This document shows, piece by piece, positions 42,136 to 49,937 of a stretch of 64,000 bases of DNA. Both the position numbers and the translations under genes were made by a program. Numbering within the stretch: the first letter of the stretch is position 1; every line of letters starts with the position of its first letter. Below the pieces are notes generated by a model that saw only the letters and a list, made by a program, of their open reading frames with translations, was not told where the DNA came from and did no database searches. Location of the stretch: contig DLGR01000017.1 of the NCBI GenBank assembly GCA_002482805.1, positions 1,982 through 65,981 on the forward strand, read 5' to 3'. The DNA is from Micavibrio sp. UBA7689. Lineage in GTDB: Bacteria > Pseudomonadota > Alphaproteobacteria > Micavibrionales > Micavibrionaceae.

Positions 42136-43158
42136 TTACGCAGCGGCTTTCATATATTTACTTACCAGTACTTCGGCGATCTGCACCGCGTTCAACGCCG
42201 CGCCTTTGCGCAGGTTATCGGACACACACCAGAAATTCAGGCCGTTTTCGATGGACGCGTCTTTGCGGATACGCGAAACGAACACATCGTCTTCGCCCGC
42301 GATTTCGGCGGGCGTGACATAGCCAAGGTCGGAATCATTATCGATGACGGTAACGCCAGGCGCTTTGTTCCATGCCTTCTTCGCATCTTTGGGCGAGAAC
42401 GGGCTTTCGAATTCCACGTTGACCATTTCGGAATGTCCGATGAAAACAGGCACACGCACGCAGTTCGCACAGACCTTGATCGCGGGATCGAGAATTTTTT
42501 GTGTTTCCACGACCATCTTCCATTCTTCTTTCGTCTGGTCGTCTTCCATGAATTTATCGATCTGCGGAATGACGTTAAACGAAATCTGTTTCGGAAAGAT
42601 GTCGGGATTGGGTTGATCGTTCATATAGAAATGACGTGTTTGATTGAACAATTCGTCCATAGCGGGTTTGCCGCCGCCGGATACTGATTGATATGTCGAC
42701 ACCACAACGCGTTTAATTTTCACGAGATCATGCAATGGTTTCAACGCCACAACCATTTGAATGGTAGAGCAGTTCGGGTTTGCGATGATGCCTTTTTTCG
42801 TGTGGTCGGCGATGGCATACGCGTTCACTTCGGGCACGACAAGCGGAACATCGGGGTCCATGCGGAAATGCGATGTGTTGTCGATGACGATGGCACCCGC
42901 TTTGGTCGCGCGCGGAACGAATTCCTCCGAGACTTTCGCACCGGCGGAAGAGAGCACGATGTCGATGCCCTTGAAATCGCATTTGGCGAGGTCTTGTACC
43001 GTGATGTCCTTGTCACCGAAAGAAACCTGTTTTCCCGCGGACTTTTGCGAAGCCAGCGCGAGAATTTCGCTCACGGGAAAATTGCGCTCTGCGAGAATGC
43101 TAAGCATTTCATGCCCCACATTGCCTGTCGCGCCCACTACGGCCACTTTATAGCCCAT
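42136..43158 (-). CDS. asd: aspartate-semialdehyde dehydrogenase
   Basis: Asd makes aspartate semialdehyde, the branch point to lysine/diaminopimelate, threonine and methionine, and so feeds the DAP used by MurE. The 340-residue protein has the NADP fold YKVAVVGATGNVGHEML, the catalytic Cys in NPNCSTIQMVVAL, and substrate residues in VPVFIGHSEMVNVEFE. Its length is normal. It is divergent from the histidine kinase gene with 92 bases between starts. Confidence 0.97.
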   Translation of the reverse strand: MGYKVAVVGATGNVGHEMLSILAERNFPVSEILALASQKSAGKQVSFGDKDITVQDLAKCDFKGIDIVLSSAGAKVSEEFVPRATKAGAIVIDNTSHFRMDPDVPLVVPEVNAYAIADHTKKGIIANPNCSTIQMVVALKPLHDLVKIKRVVVSTYQSVSGGGKPAMDELFNQTRHFYMNDQPNPDIFPKQISFNVIPQIDKFMEDDQTKEEWKMVVETQKILDPAIKVCANCVRVPVFIGHSEMVNVEFESPFSPKDAKKAWNKAPGVTVIDNDSDLGYVTPAEIAGEDDVFVSRIRKDASIENGLNFWCVSDNLRKGAALNAVQIAEVLVSKYMKAAA

Positions 43159-43250
43159 AACCTTAACCTCTTTTATCTATTCTTAAGCCCTTACTGTGAT
43201 ATGATAATTCACAGGTTCAACTCAAGGCTTTTCTTCTCAAATTCACCCTC

Positions 43251-45497
43251 ATGGACTTCCGTATTTTTGACCATATCCCCATCGGGGTCTGCATCCTCAA
43301 GCGTGACAGGAAAGTCTTATCATGTTTATACGCAAACGCGGCGTTAAAACGGATGATCGGGCTTATGCTCGAAGGGCAGGAATTGGAAGAAATCTGGCCT
43401 TCGCCTGAAACCACCGAACTCGCCAAAAAGCTAAAAAGCCCGACCCCGCCGTTCGAGGCCACTTTGCCATTCAAACGCAACGGGCGCGCATGCTGGGCCC
43501 TGCTGACCATTTCGCAAGAGCAGTATGAAGGCAGGGACTGCTACGCCCTTTGGGCCACCGATATTTCAGCTAGCAAGGAAGCCGAAGCCAGTTTGCAACG
43601 CGCGGTTTCAAGCGCCGACGCCGCATCCGATCAAAAATCAAACTTTCTCGCGACGATCAGCCACGAGATCAGAACGCCGATGCAATCGGTTTACGGTTTG
43701 TTGGAGATGATAGAGCTTGAAAAACCCAGCCCCAATATTTTGAGCATGGCGCAGACGGCGCGTAATTCTGCTTCCGGCTTGCTGGAAATTCTCGATGACG
43801 TTCTGGATTTCGCGAAGATGGATGCGGATCAGATGGAGCTGGACCATTTCGAAGTGCCTGTGCGCACACTTGCACGCGGCATTCTCGAAGCTTTGTCCGT
43901 GAAGGTTCAGGGCAAGAATATCGCTCTCAAAGACGATATCGGCGGCGATGTGCCGTTCGTTATCGTGGGCGATCCGAAACGTCTGCGCCAAATCATCATC
44001 AATCTGATGGGCAATGCGATGAAGTTCACGCAAAGCGGTTCGGTTACGATCAAGGTGAGTAAGGGCGGAAAAGTTTTGGCGGTGCCTTCGCGCGGTTTCG
44101 TTCTGCGGTTCGAGATTGTCGATACGGGCATCGGCATGACCGAGGAAGTTGCGGGGCGTTTGTTCCGTCCCTTCTCGCAAGCAGACAATTCCACATCGCG
44201 TAAATATGGCGGCACGGGATTGGGGCTTTCGATTTGCAAAAAGCTCGTTGAACTTATGGGCGGCGAGATCGGCGTGACGAGCGAAGTCGGAAAGGGTTCT
44301 GTCTTCTGGTTCGAATTCCCGACCGAAGAAGTCAGCACAGATGCCAATGTCCTCGATCTTCCCAAGTTGGATGGCATTTCCGTTTTGTCCGTTGAAGACC
44401 ACCCGATGGGCGCGAAGGAAATCGTGAAATCATTGAAGTCTATGGGGGCACATGTCGAAAGCTGTCCCACCATCGAAGAAGCGTTGCGTTTGGTTCAACG
44501 TCGCCCGTTCGATGTCGGCGTGATTGACCAAGGTTTGCCTGACGGGTTGGGATTGGATCTGATCCGCGAGATCATGCAGATACGCCCGTTCATGGGATTG
44601 GTGATGTACACCGTGCGCGACGATGCGGGGCTCCAACACTCATTACAATCGCTCGGTGTGAATTATCTGGCAAAGCCTGCAAGCCGCGTGGGCCTTGGCG
44701 AAGCGGTGCGCGATGCGGCAGCGAATAGTGTAAAGCTGGATTCCACAGGCCCGCGCAAATTGATTATCGCCGAAGACACGGCGAGCGTGCGTGATGTGTT
44801 ATCGCGCCAGCTCAACAATATCGGCGTCGAAGCCACATTTGTTCCCAACGGCCGCGAAGCGCTTTATGCCGTGCGCAGCGGTGAATACGGAATTTTGCTT
44901 TCCGATCTGCATATGCCCGAAATGGACGGATACGCTCTGGTCAAAGCCATCCGCGAGGATGACGAGAAACTCGGCCGCCATTTCCCTGTGATTGCACTGA
45001 CTGCAGATGTACAGATGGCGCAGCGGCAGGTTTACATGAGCCACGGGTTCGATGAATGTTTGCTTAAGCCCGTATCGTTGGGGCAGTTCAGAAGATTGCT
45101 TATACGATGGGGGTTACTCACGGGCGGCGATGCGACCGCAGCCGAAACCGCTGTTGTTGAAAACGTGCCCTCTTCTTCCGCGATTGACCGCGATGCGATG
45201 ATCCAGCAGATGGGCGCGTTCGACGAGAATGCGATCGAGATGCTCAAACTCTTTATCGACATGACACGCCCGCTTGTGGACCAGTTGAAAATCACCTCGT
45301 CCGCCAAGGACCATAATGCGATCAAGGAAGTCGCGCACAGTTTAAAAGGCGCGGCGCGTTCGGCGTGTCTGAACAAACTCGGCGATATCGCCGCACAAAT
45401 ACAGAATGACGCGGAATCAGGCATGCTCGATCAGGATTTGATAAGCAAAGCCGAGGCGGAATTCATCCGCGCGGATAAAGAAATCTCAAGTTTATAG
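43251..45497 (+). CDS. hybrid sensor histidine kinase with PAS, two REC and Hpt domains
   Basis: A 748-residue phosphorelay protein. The order is: PAS-like sensor (residues ~1-110, no membrane segment, so a cytoplasmic signal), coiled linker, HisKA with phospho-acceptor His138 in TISHEIRTPMQ, HATPase (NLMGNAMKFT, DTGIGM, GGTGLGLSI), a first receiver with Asp426 (VIDQGLPDG), a second with Asp552 (LLSDLHMPEMDG), and a C-terminal Hpt with His696 (EVAHSLKGAAR). It ends two bases from the convergent minor pilin-like gene. A lone receiver at 55683-56081 at the far end of the pilus operon is a possible partner; the Hpt would fit a relay to it. Confidence 0.93.
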   Translation: MDFRIFDHIPIGVCILKRDRKVLSCLYANAALKRMIGLMLEGQELEEIWPSPETTELAKKLKSPTPPFEATLPFKRNGRACWALLTISQEQYEGRDCYALWATDISASKEAEASLQRAVSSADAASDQKSNFLATISHEIRTPMQSVYGLLEMIELEKPSPNILSMAQTARNSASGLLEILDDVLDFAKMDADQMELDHFEVPVRTLARGILEALSVKVQGKNIALKDDIGGDVPFVIVGDPKRLRQIIINLMGNAMKFTQSGSVTIKVSKGGKVLAVPSRGFVLRFEIVDTGIGMTEEVAGRLFRPFSQADNSTSRKYGGTGLGLSICKKLVELMGGEIGVTSEVGKGSVFWFEFPTEEVSTDANVLDLPKLDGISVLSVEDHPMGAKEIVKSLKSMGAHVESCPTIEEALRLVQRRPFDVGVIDQGLPDGLGLDLIREIMQIRPFMGLVMYTVRDDAGLQHSLQSLGVNYLAKPASRVGLGEAVRDAAANSVKLDSTGPRKLIIAEDTASVRDVLSRQLNNIGVEATFVPNGREALYAVRSGEYGILLSDLHMPEMDGYALVKAIREDDEKLGRHFPVIALTADVQMAQRQVYMSHGFDECLLKPVSLGQFRRLLIRWGLLTGGDATAAETAVVENVPSSSAIDRDAMIQQMGAFDENAIEMLKLFIDMTRPLVDQLKITSSAKDHNAIKEVAHSLKGAARSACLNKLGDIAAQIQNDAESGMLDQDLISKAEAEFIRADKEISSL

Positions 45498-45499
45498 GA

Positions 45500-46192
45500 T
45501 TACGGGCACGCCGCTTCGTCGCCGTCCGTGTCACCAGGGTAGATGTTGCTGGTCTGTGCGATCATCCACACGCGGAAACATGTGTTGGTGTTGGCGCAAT
45601 TGGGTCCGCTACCGCCTGCGGTGGTAAGGTTCTGGGCACCTGCCGTTGCGTTGATGACGTCCGCTTCACATTCCGAATACTGGTCGTCCAGCTTAGCCAG
45701 CGCGGTTTGCAGATAGGCGTCGGATTTGTTCGTGGCCGTATAAAAGAAAACGCCGTCTGGGCCGTTGTAATAAACCCAGTCACTGAACAAGGCCGGTGCG
45801 GGCGGCATGAATTTGCCCGAAGAGCCGCCGAAGATGACGGCGTGGTTGTTGGAATTGCCGGGATTGCCGGGGCAACGCAAAAATTTCGCCTGATTGTTCG
45901 CGGCGGGGGTATCGAGATATGTGCTGCTGGGGTTCAAAGGATAAGGAACGGTTTCAAAGCTTGTCACCAATGTGCTGTCGCCTGCGGGATATGTAAGGAC
46001 GCATTCCTGCACGGCGGAGCGGATGAAGTTCACCTGCGAGTTTAGATCGGTGACAGTATTGAAGGTATTTTGCGAGGTCGTTTGCTGGCTGGAGGAATCC
46101 ATAAACGTCGCCGTCAACGCGGCCAGAAGCGCGATGGCAATCAAAATATAAACAAGGGCACTGCCCTTTTGAGAAGAATTCTTGCTGTTCAT
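45500..46192 (-). CDS. minor pilin-like protein, Cys-rich
   Basis: A 230-residue protein with a prepilin-type N-terminus: a short basic leader ending KG, then SALVYILIAIALLAALTATF as the hydrophobic helix. The predicted cleavage follows Gly10. The usual Glu at mature position 5 is absent. The globular part has eight cysteines, including GPNCANTNTCFRVW and the terminal AACP, suggesting disulfides, and a Gly/Ser/Asn-rich surface, as in tip or minor pilins. It is the last gene of the pilus operon, after an intercistronic hairpin. A ribosome site AGGAAAG precedes the ATG. Confidence 0.7.
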   Translation of the reverse strand: MNSKNSSQKGSALVYILIAIALLAALTATFMDSSSQQTTSQNTFNTVTDLNSQVNFIRSAVQECVLTYPAGDSTLVTSFETVPYPLNPSSTYLDTPAANNQAKFLRCPGNPGNSNNHAVIFGGSSGKFMPPAPALFSDWVYYNGPDGVFFYTATNKSDAYLQTALAKLDDQYSECEADVINATAGAQNLTTAGGSGPNCANTNTCFRVWMIAQTSNIYPGDTDGDEAACP

Positions 46193-46206
46193 TTTCTTTC
46201 CTGCAA

Positions 46207-46238
46207 ATCCGGCCTTCCATCGGAATGGAAGGCCGGAT
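46207..46238 (-). promoter_or_regulatory. 14-bp intercistronic hairpin between the two pilin-like genes
   Basis: ATCCGGCCTTCCAT pairs perfectly with ATGGAAGGCCGGAT around a four-base loop. It lies between the stop of the upstream pilin-like gene and the start of the next, with no T-run after it. It would stabilise the 3' end of the upstream message or cause partial termination, making the first pilin more abundant than the second. Confidence 0.65.
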
Positions 46239-46269
46239 CGCTGTATGAGGAAATACCTAAGTTACTATC

Positions 46270-46995
46270 TTAGCGTTCTAACAGAACGGAGTAGAAGACA
46301 TTACGGTTGCCGGCAACATCGAAGAAGCAACCAGATGCCTGTCTGTCAAAAATAGTGGTACAAGATACGTCTGTGCTGGTCAGGGCGGTACCCGGGCCAG
46401 ATGGGAAGGTGTACGCAGTGTTCATGGTTGCGTTCACTTCCGTATCAACAGCCGGAACACTAGGCGCTATTTCTGCCATCGTGCATCCACCAGTTTGAAT
46501 GCCCAGCTCTTCGTTGACCTGACGGCAAACACCGTCTGAAACGCCCGGCAAGAATGCGATAACGTCGTTACCGCCAACCGTGTCAATACCGATACCCGGA
46601 ACGTAGATCTCAGCGTTATACGTCCACGCACCTTGCGCGCCGCTGGTACCTGCCATGAGTTCGGATGGTGCTGCCTGGAACGTAGCGCCACCACCTTGCG
46701 GGTGGAAGACTTCGACTTCAACAGAGGGCGAGAAACTGCTCGGGTTGTTGAACTTCACGTTTTCGATAGCAACACCGGCCAGAACCTGACGAATCAAAGA
46801 TGTCCGCAGTGCTGTCGGATATTGGGTCATCTGAGCGGAGCTCAGAATATTCTTTTCACGTTCGGTCGAACCGCCGCCCGAACGGGTAGATTGCGTCACG
46901 ACGTACGATAACGCCGCGAATAGCGCAACGGCGATCAGGATCAGGAACAGAACGTTCCCTTTCTCGGACATCCGCGTATTTTGGTTATTAGACAT
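46270..46995 (-). CDS. pilin-like protein, probable major subunit
   Basis: A 241-residue prepilin-like protein. The leader (residues ~1-13, ending SEKG) is followed by NVLFLILIAVALFAALSYVV, the membrane and packing helix, then TQSTRSGGG and a globular domain with strands and four cysteines. The helix is close to that of the following gene, so the two are paralogues. Mature position 5 is not Glu. A strong AAGGAGG site eight bases before ATG 46995 and the hairpin downstream suggest high expression, hence major subunit. It could instead be a pseudopilin; no assembly data can be read from sequence. Confidence 0.7.
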   Translation of the reverse strand: MSNNQNTRMSEKGNVLFLILIAVALFAALSYVVTQSTRSGGGSTEREKNILSSAQMTQYPTALRTSLIRQVLAGVAIENVKFNNPSSFSPSVEVEVFHPQGGGATFQAAPSELMAGTSGAQGAWTYNAEIYVPGIGIDTVGGNDVIAFLPGVSDGVCRQVNEELGIQTGGCTMAEIAPSVPAVDTEVNATMNTAYTFPSGPGTALTSTDVSCTTIFDRQASGCFFDVAGNRNVFYSVLLER

Positions 46996-47048
46996 TGGTA
47001 GTTCCTCCTTCAATAAAACTAAACAAATTTATCTGTATTACTAAACTT

Positions 47049-47609
47049 TTACTTGCCTGCTGGCGCTACGGGTGTCGGGTTTTCCACAGAAACCTTGTTA
47101 ACTTTTAGGGAAATGCCGAGCTTGTCCGATTGCCCGCATTCACGTCCCACACATAATTTATCCAGCGAAACGCGCCATCCGGAGCCACCGTTCTGCATAT
47201 GTCCTATGGCTTCGCGGAATTTCGCAAAATCGCTGGTTTGCCCCGATGTGATAACGATGCTCGATCCACTCACTTTGAACACCAGACCTTTATAAGCAGG
47301 GCCTACTTTTGTAATGAACGTTTCCACCTCTTTGCTGTCGATGGGAACGTCTTTGATTTGAGGCACGATCGGCTTCAGCGCTTCAGCTTCTTTCAAAGAT
47401 GCGCGCAGTTCGGTAAGCGATTTTGCCTGAATAGTTGCGTACAAACCCAGCGCGCCCGCCATAGCCCATGCAATACCGGCGGCGATCAGAACAGTCTGAC
47501 CCGCGTGTTGCGGCAATTTTTCAAGAAAAGCGTTCAGGTCCCCTGTTGCTTTGGGGTCTGCGTATTTCTTTAAGGAACGCCAGTCGAAGCTTTTGAGGTC
47601 TAAGGCCAT
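47049..47609 (-). CDS. bitopic pilus accessory protein (PilN/PilO- or GspM-like, 186 aa)
   Basis: The layout is a ~40-residue cytoplasmic start, one membrane helix (residues ~40-60, TVLIAAGIAWAMAGALGLY), a coiled coil (SLTELRASLKEAEALK) and a small periplasmic alpha/beta domain ending in a Pro-rich tail. This is the layout of PilO/GspM-type inner-membrane platform proteins, but I see no diagnostic motif, so the assignment is by topology and place between the 328-residue protein and the pilin. Two cysteines (LCVGRECG) may form a disulfide. Confidence 0.5.
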   Translation of the reverse strand: MALDLKSFDWRSLKKYADPKATGDLNAFLEKLPQHAGQTVLIAAGIAWAMAGALGLYATIQAKSLTELRASLKEAEALKPIVPQIKDVPIDSKEVETFITKVGPAYKGLVFKVSGSSIVITSGQTSDFAKFREAIGHMQNGGSGWRVSLDKLCVGRECGQSDKLGISLKVNKVSVENPTPVAPAGK

Positions 47610-47635
47610 TTATTCGCTTTGTTGATTAGCTAGAA

Positions 47636-47641
47636 ATTATA
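47636..47641 (-). promoter_or_regulatory. candidate internal promoter (-10 element) for the pilin genes
   Basis: A perfect TATAAT on the minus strand lies 27 bases upstream of the 186-residue gene in the only roomy gap (97 bases) of the distal operon. No good -35 is found at the usual distance; an AT-rich TTGTACAA palindrome lies just upstream. It may drive extra transcription of the pilin-like genes. Confidence 0.3.
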
Positions 47642-47706
47642 TTAAATTGTACAAAACAATACTTTAGAACGCGTTACACAAGGCAGGAATTTAACTAAAA
47701 TTTTAT

Positions 47707-48693
47707 CTAGTTTGTCCCTTTCATGCGAACGCGGCCGTCCGCCTCGCTTCCAGGCGACACTTGCCCCTTAAGTGTTGGCAAGGATTGAACGAACGCCGGC
47801 GGAATCAGGATTTCCCAGTTGGCAGCGCCGCCCGATACTTCATATTTTACTAATGTTCCATCGACCTTGGCGAGTTCATCCAACATCTCTTGAATGCGCA
47901 CCATGTGCTTGATGGCGTCCGATTGCAAAGCATCGTAAGCGCTGACCATCAGCTTTTGCGAAGCTGCCTGCGTTTCGGCTTTTACTTTGTCGAGATCGCG
48001 GCTCATCGTGTTCGTCAGAATGAATTGGAACACGAGGAACAAAAACAAGATCAGTGTGATGCCGATACCGACATAGAGCAAAAGCATGGACGCCGCGCGG
48101 GAAAGTTGTTCGGTGCGCAGCATGCGGTTTTTCCACGGCACGACATCGGCGAGTTCGGGATTGATGGTGACGAAGTTGGCATCCATCGATTGCATGCGTG
48201 GAAGCAAAGTACGCGCAGCACCCAAGAACACTTGCATGCGTCCCGTGTCGGGATCCCAGCGCAGAGCGGATGCAACGCCCTCTTGTTCGTAAAGATAAAC
48301 GGTTTCTTTGTCCCAGAATTCAGATTTGCCGGGAAGCGCTGCGGCTAACGGGCACCAGCTGTCCGGTGCCGATGCGAGCGCGGTCGAAGGACATGCCAGA
48401 TACCACAAGCGTCCGCCGTCGGCAGAATAAACGTAATGGACTTTTTCCGTGCCGCACGCTTGAGATGCTGCGTTCCAGACGGCTTCGTCTTCCATACCCA
48501 CGATGTGCGGGATGGCACCGCCGATAACTTCTTGCGGCAAATAAGGAACGAAGGCGGTTTTGAAAGCGGAGCTTTCTCCGGACAAATAGTCGGACACGCC
48601 GGGGCGCGGGCGCGATACGGAATCTCCCGCCCTGCGCTCTGCGCTGGGCTTTCCACGTTCCAGTACGTCCTTATCCTTGGTCGTGATAGCCAA
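47707..48693 (-). CDS. bitopic pilus accessory protein (PilO2/GspL-like, 328 aa)
   Basis: It has an N-terminal cytoplasmic part of ~205 residues, one membrane helix (about 207-230, LLLYVGIGITLILFLFLVFQF), a coiled segment and a small periplasmic domain. This resembles GspL and the R64-type pilin accessory protein PilO in layout, and the position after the GspF-like gene fits. No ATP-binding motif is seen. The start is TTG at 48693, set by AGGA ten bases upstream. It follows the GspF-like gene by one base. Confidence 0.5.
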   Translation of the reverse strand: MAITTKDKDVLERGKPSAERRAGDSVSRPRPGVSDYLSGESSAFKTAFVPYLPQEVIGGAIPHIVGMEDEAVWNAASQACGTEKVHYVYSADGGRLWYLACPSTALASAPDSWCPLAAALPGKSEFWDKETVYLYEQEGVASALRWDPDTGRMQVFLGAARTLLPRMQSMDANFVTINPELADVVPWKNRMLRTEQLSRAASMLLLYVGIGITLILFLFLVFQFILTNTMSRDLDKVKAETQAASQKLMVSAYDALQSDAIKHMVRIQEMLDELAKVDGTLVKYEVSGGAANWEILIPPAFVQSLPTLKGQVSPGSEADGRVRMKGTN

Positions 48694-48694
48694 C

Positions 48695-49915
48695 CTAGAG
48701 AATTCCTTCCGTCAATCCCCCCATCATGCTGTCCATGCTCATATTCATAACTGTTAGAGCGTAGATAGCCGAACCGAAGGCAATAGCGAGGTAAACGCCG
48801 GTAAGAGCAAATGCGAGCCATACGATCAAAGAGTGTTTGGTCTTAGCCGATTGCGCCCGCATTTCGGCGATTGATTCCATGATTGTAGCAACTTGGTCGA
48901 GGTCCGACAAGCTAGCAAGTTCAAGACGTTCCGCCCGTGTCAAAGGCTCCCTGTCCATGGCCGCGCCCAGCGAAATACCGCGGGCAAGGTCGGCATTGGT
49001 ATCATCCCAATATCTATGGACGTCCGGCGAGCTGGTGGCCTGACCGGCTTGGCTCAAAGCGTCGTTGATGGGCACGAGGCCGCGCAGCATTCGGGCGCAA
49101 GCCGTCATGGAATCCGAAAAACCAAGGTCGCGCAAATAGGCTCCTATAAGGGGGATTTTACGCACCGCGCGGGCGGTCGGCCAGTCCGCCTTACCGCGGT
49201 TCATCCAGAAAGAAATCATGGCCCAAACCATGAAACCGCCGATGGCGAAGGCGGAATAGATCAGGATGTTCCAAACAAGTGAGAGATTGTCGACGACGTG
49301 GTTGTATTCTTCCAATTTCGTAGGATCTTCCGGCGCGTTGCCGCGGAACCATCCCAAAACCATGTCCTGCCCCCAGAAGAGCGATTGAACGATAGTGATA
49401 AGGTCGAAGCCCAGCCAGCCCATCGTACCCATGATCGCTCTCGCGTTTTTCTTTTTCTGGGTGATGGAGTGAATGGCGTGCGGAATACCTTCGGCAAGTT
49501 TATTCGCGCGTTCGGATGCCGCGAGAATGGCCAGCGTTCCTTTGTCGAAAATATTCAGCGCCTTAAGCGCGTCAATTACACCAAGACCTCTGGCGAGAGC
49601 TTCCCTTGCAGGGGCGAGAATGTTCTGACGCTTGGGATTTGTTTCGGCCTGAATGATCTTCCAGAAGGCAACGCCGGGGGATGTGGACATAGAACGGAAC
49701 ATGATCCCGCGCAGCAACTGCACCTGCCACCAGCTTGATCTTGCAAGCAATCTTTCGAGCGGAGAGCGTTCATGCGGACGAATAGAAAGAACGTAACCGC
49801 CCTTTTTTATGATAGCGGCGCGCACGTCTTCTTCATGAGGCAGGTAAAAGGACTCCAAAGCCCTTTTCGGACCGGAGGTGCTGTCGTAAGCTATCTCGGC
49901 AACCCATTGTCTCAT
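48695..49915 (-). CDS. GspF/PilR-type inner membrane platform protein
   Basis: A 406-residue polytopic protein of the type II secretion F family, which forms the inner membrane platform that the ATPase drives. Two T2SSF-like modules are visible: residues ~65-220, with helix FDLITIVQSLFWG near the end, and ~255-400 (GAYLRDLGFSDSMTACARMLRGL, described, then the final helix LIVWLAFALTGVYLAIAFGSA). It has an N-terminal ~60-residue cytoplasmic domain. In the R64 pilus order this is the PilR position, right after the ATPase. Confidence 0.85.
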   Translation of the reverse strand: MRQWVAEIAYDSTSGPKRALESFYLPHEEDVRAAIIKKGGYVLSIRPHERSPLERLLARSSWWQVQLLRGIMFRSMSTSPGVAFWKIIQAETNPKRQNILAPAREALARGLGVIDALKALNIFDKGTLAILAASERANKLAEGIPHAIHSITQKKKNARAIMGTMGWLGFDLITIVQSLFWGQDMVLGWFRGNAPEDPTKLEEYNHVVDNLSLVWNILIYSAFAIGGFMVWAMISFWMNRGKADWPTARAVRKIPLIGAYLRDLGFSDSMTACARMLRGLVPINDALSQAGQATSSPDVHRYWDDTNADLARGISLGAAMDREPLTRAERLELASLSDLDQVATIMESIAEMRAQSAKTKHSLIVWLAFALTGVYLAIAFGSAIYALTVMNMSMDSMMGGLTEGIL

Positions 49916-49937
49916 TTATAAATTCCTGAAAAAAGAA

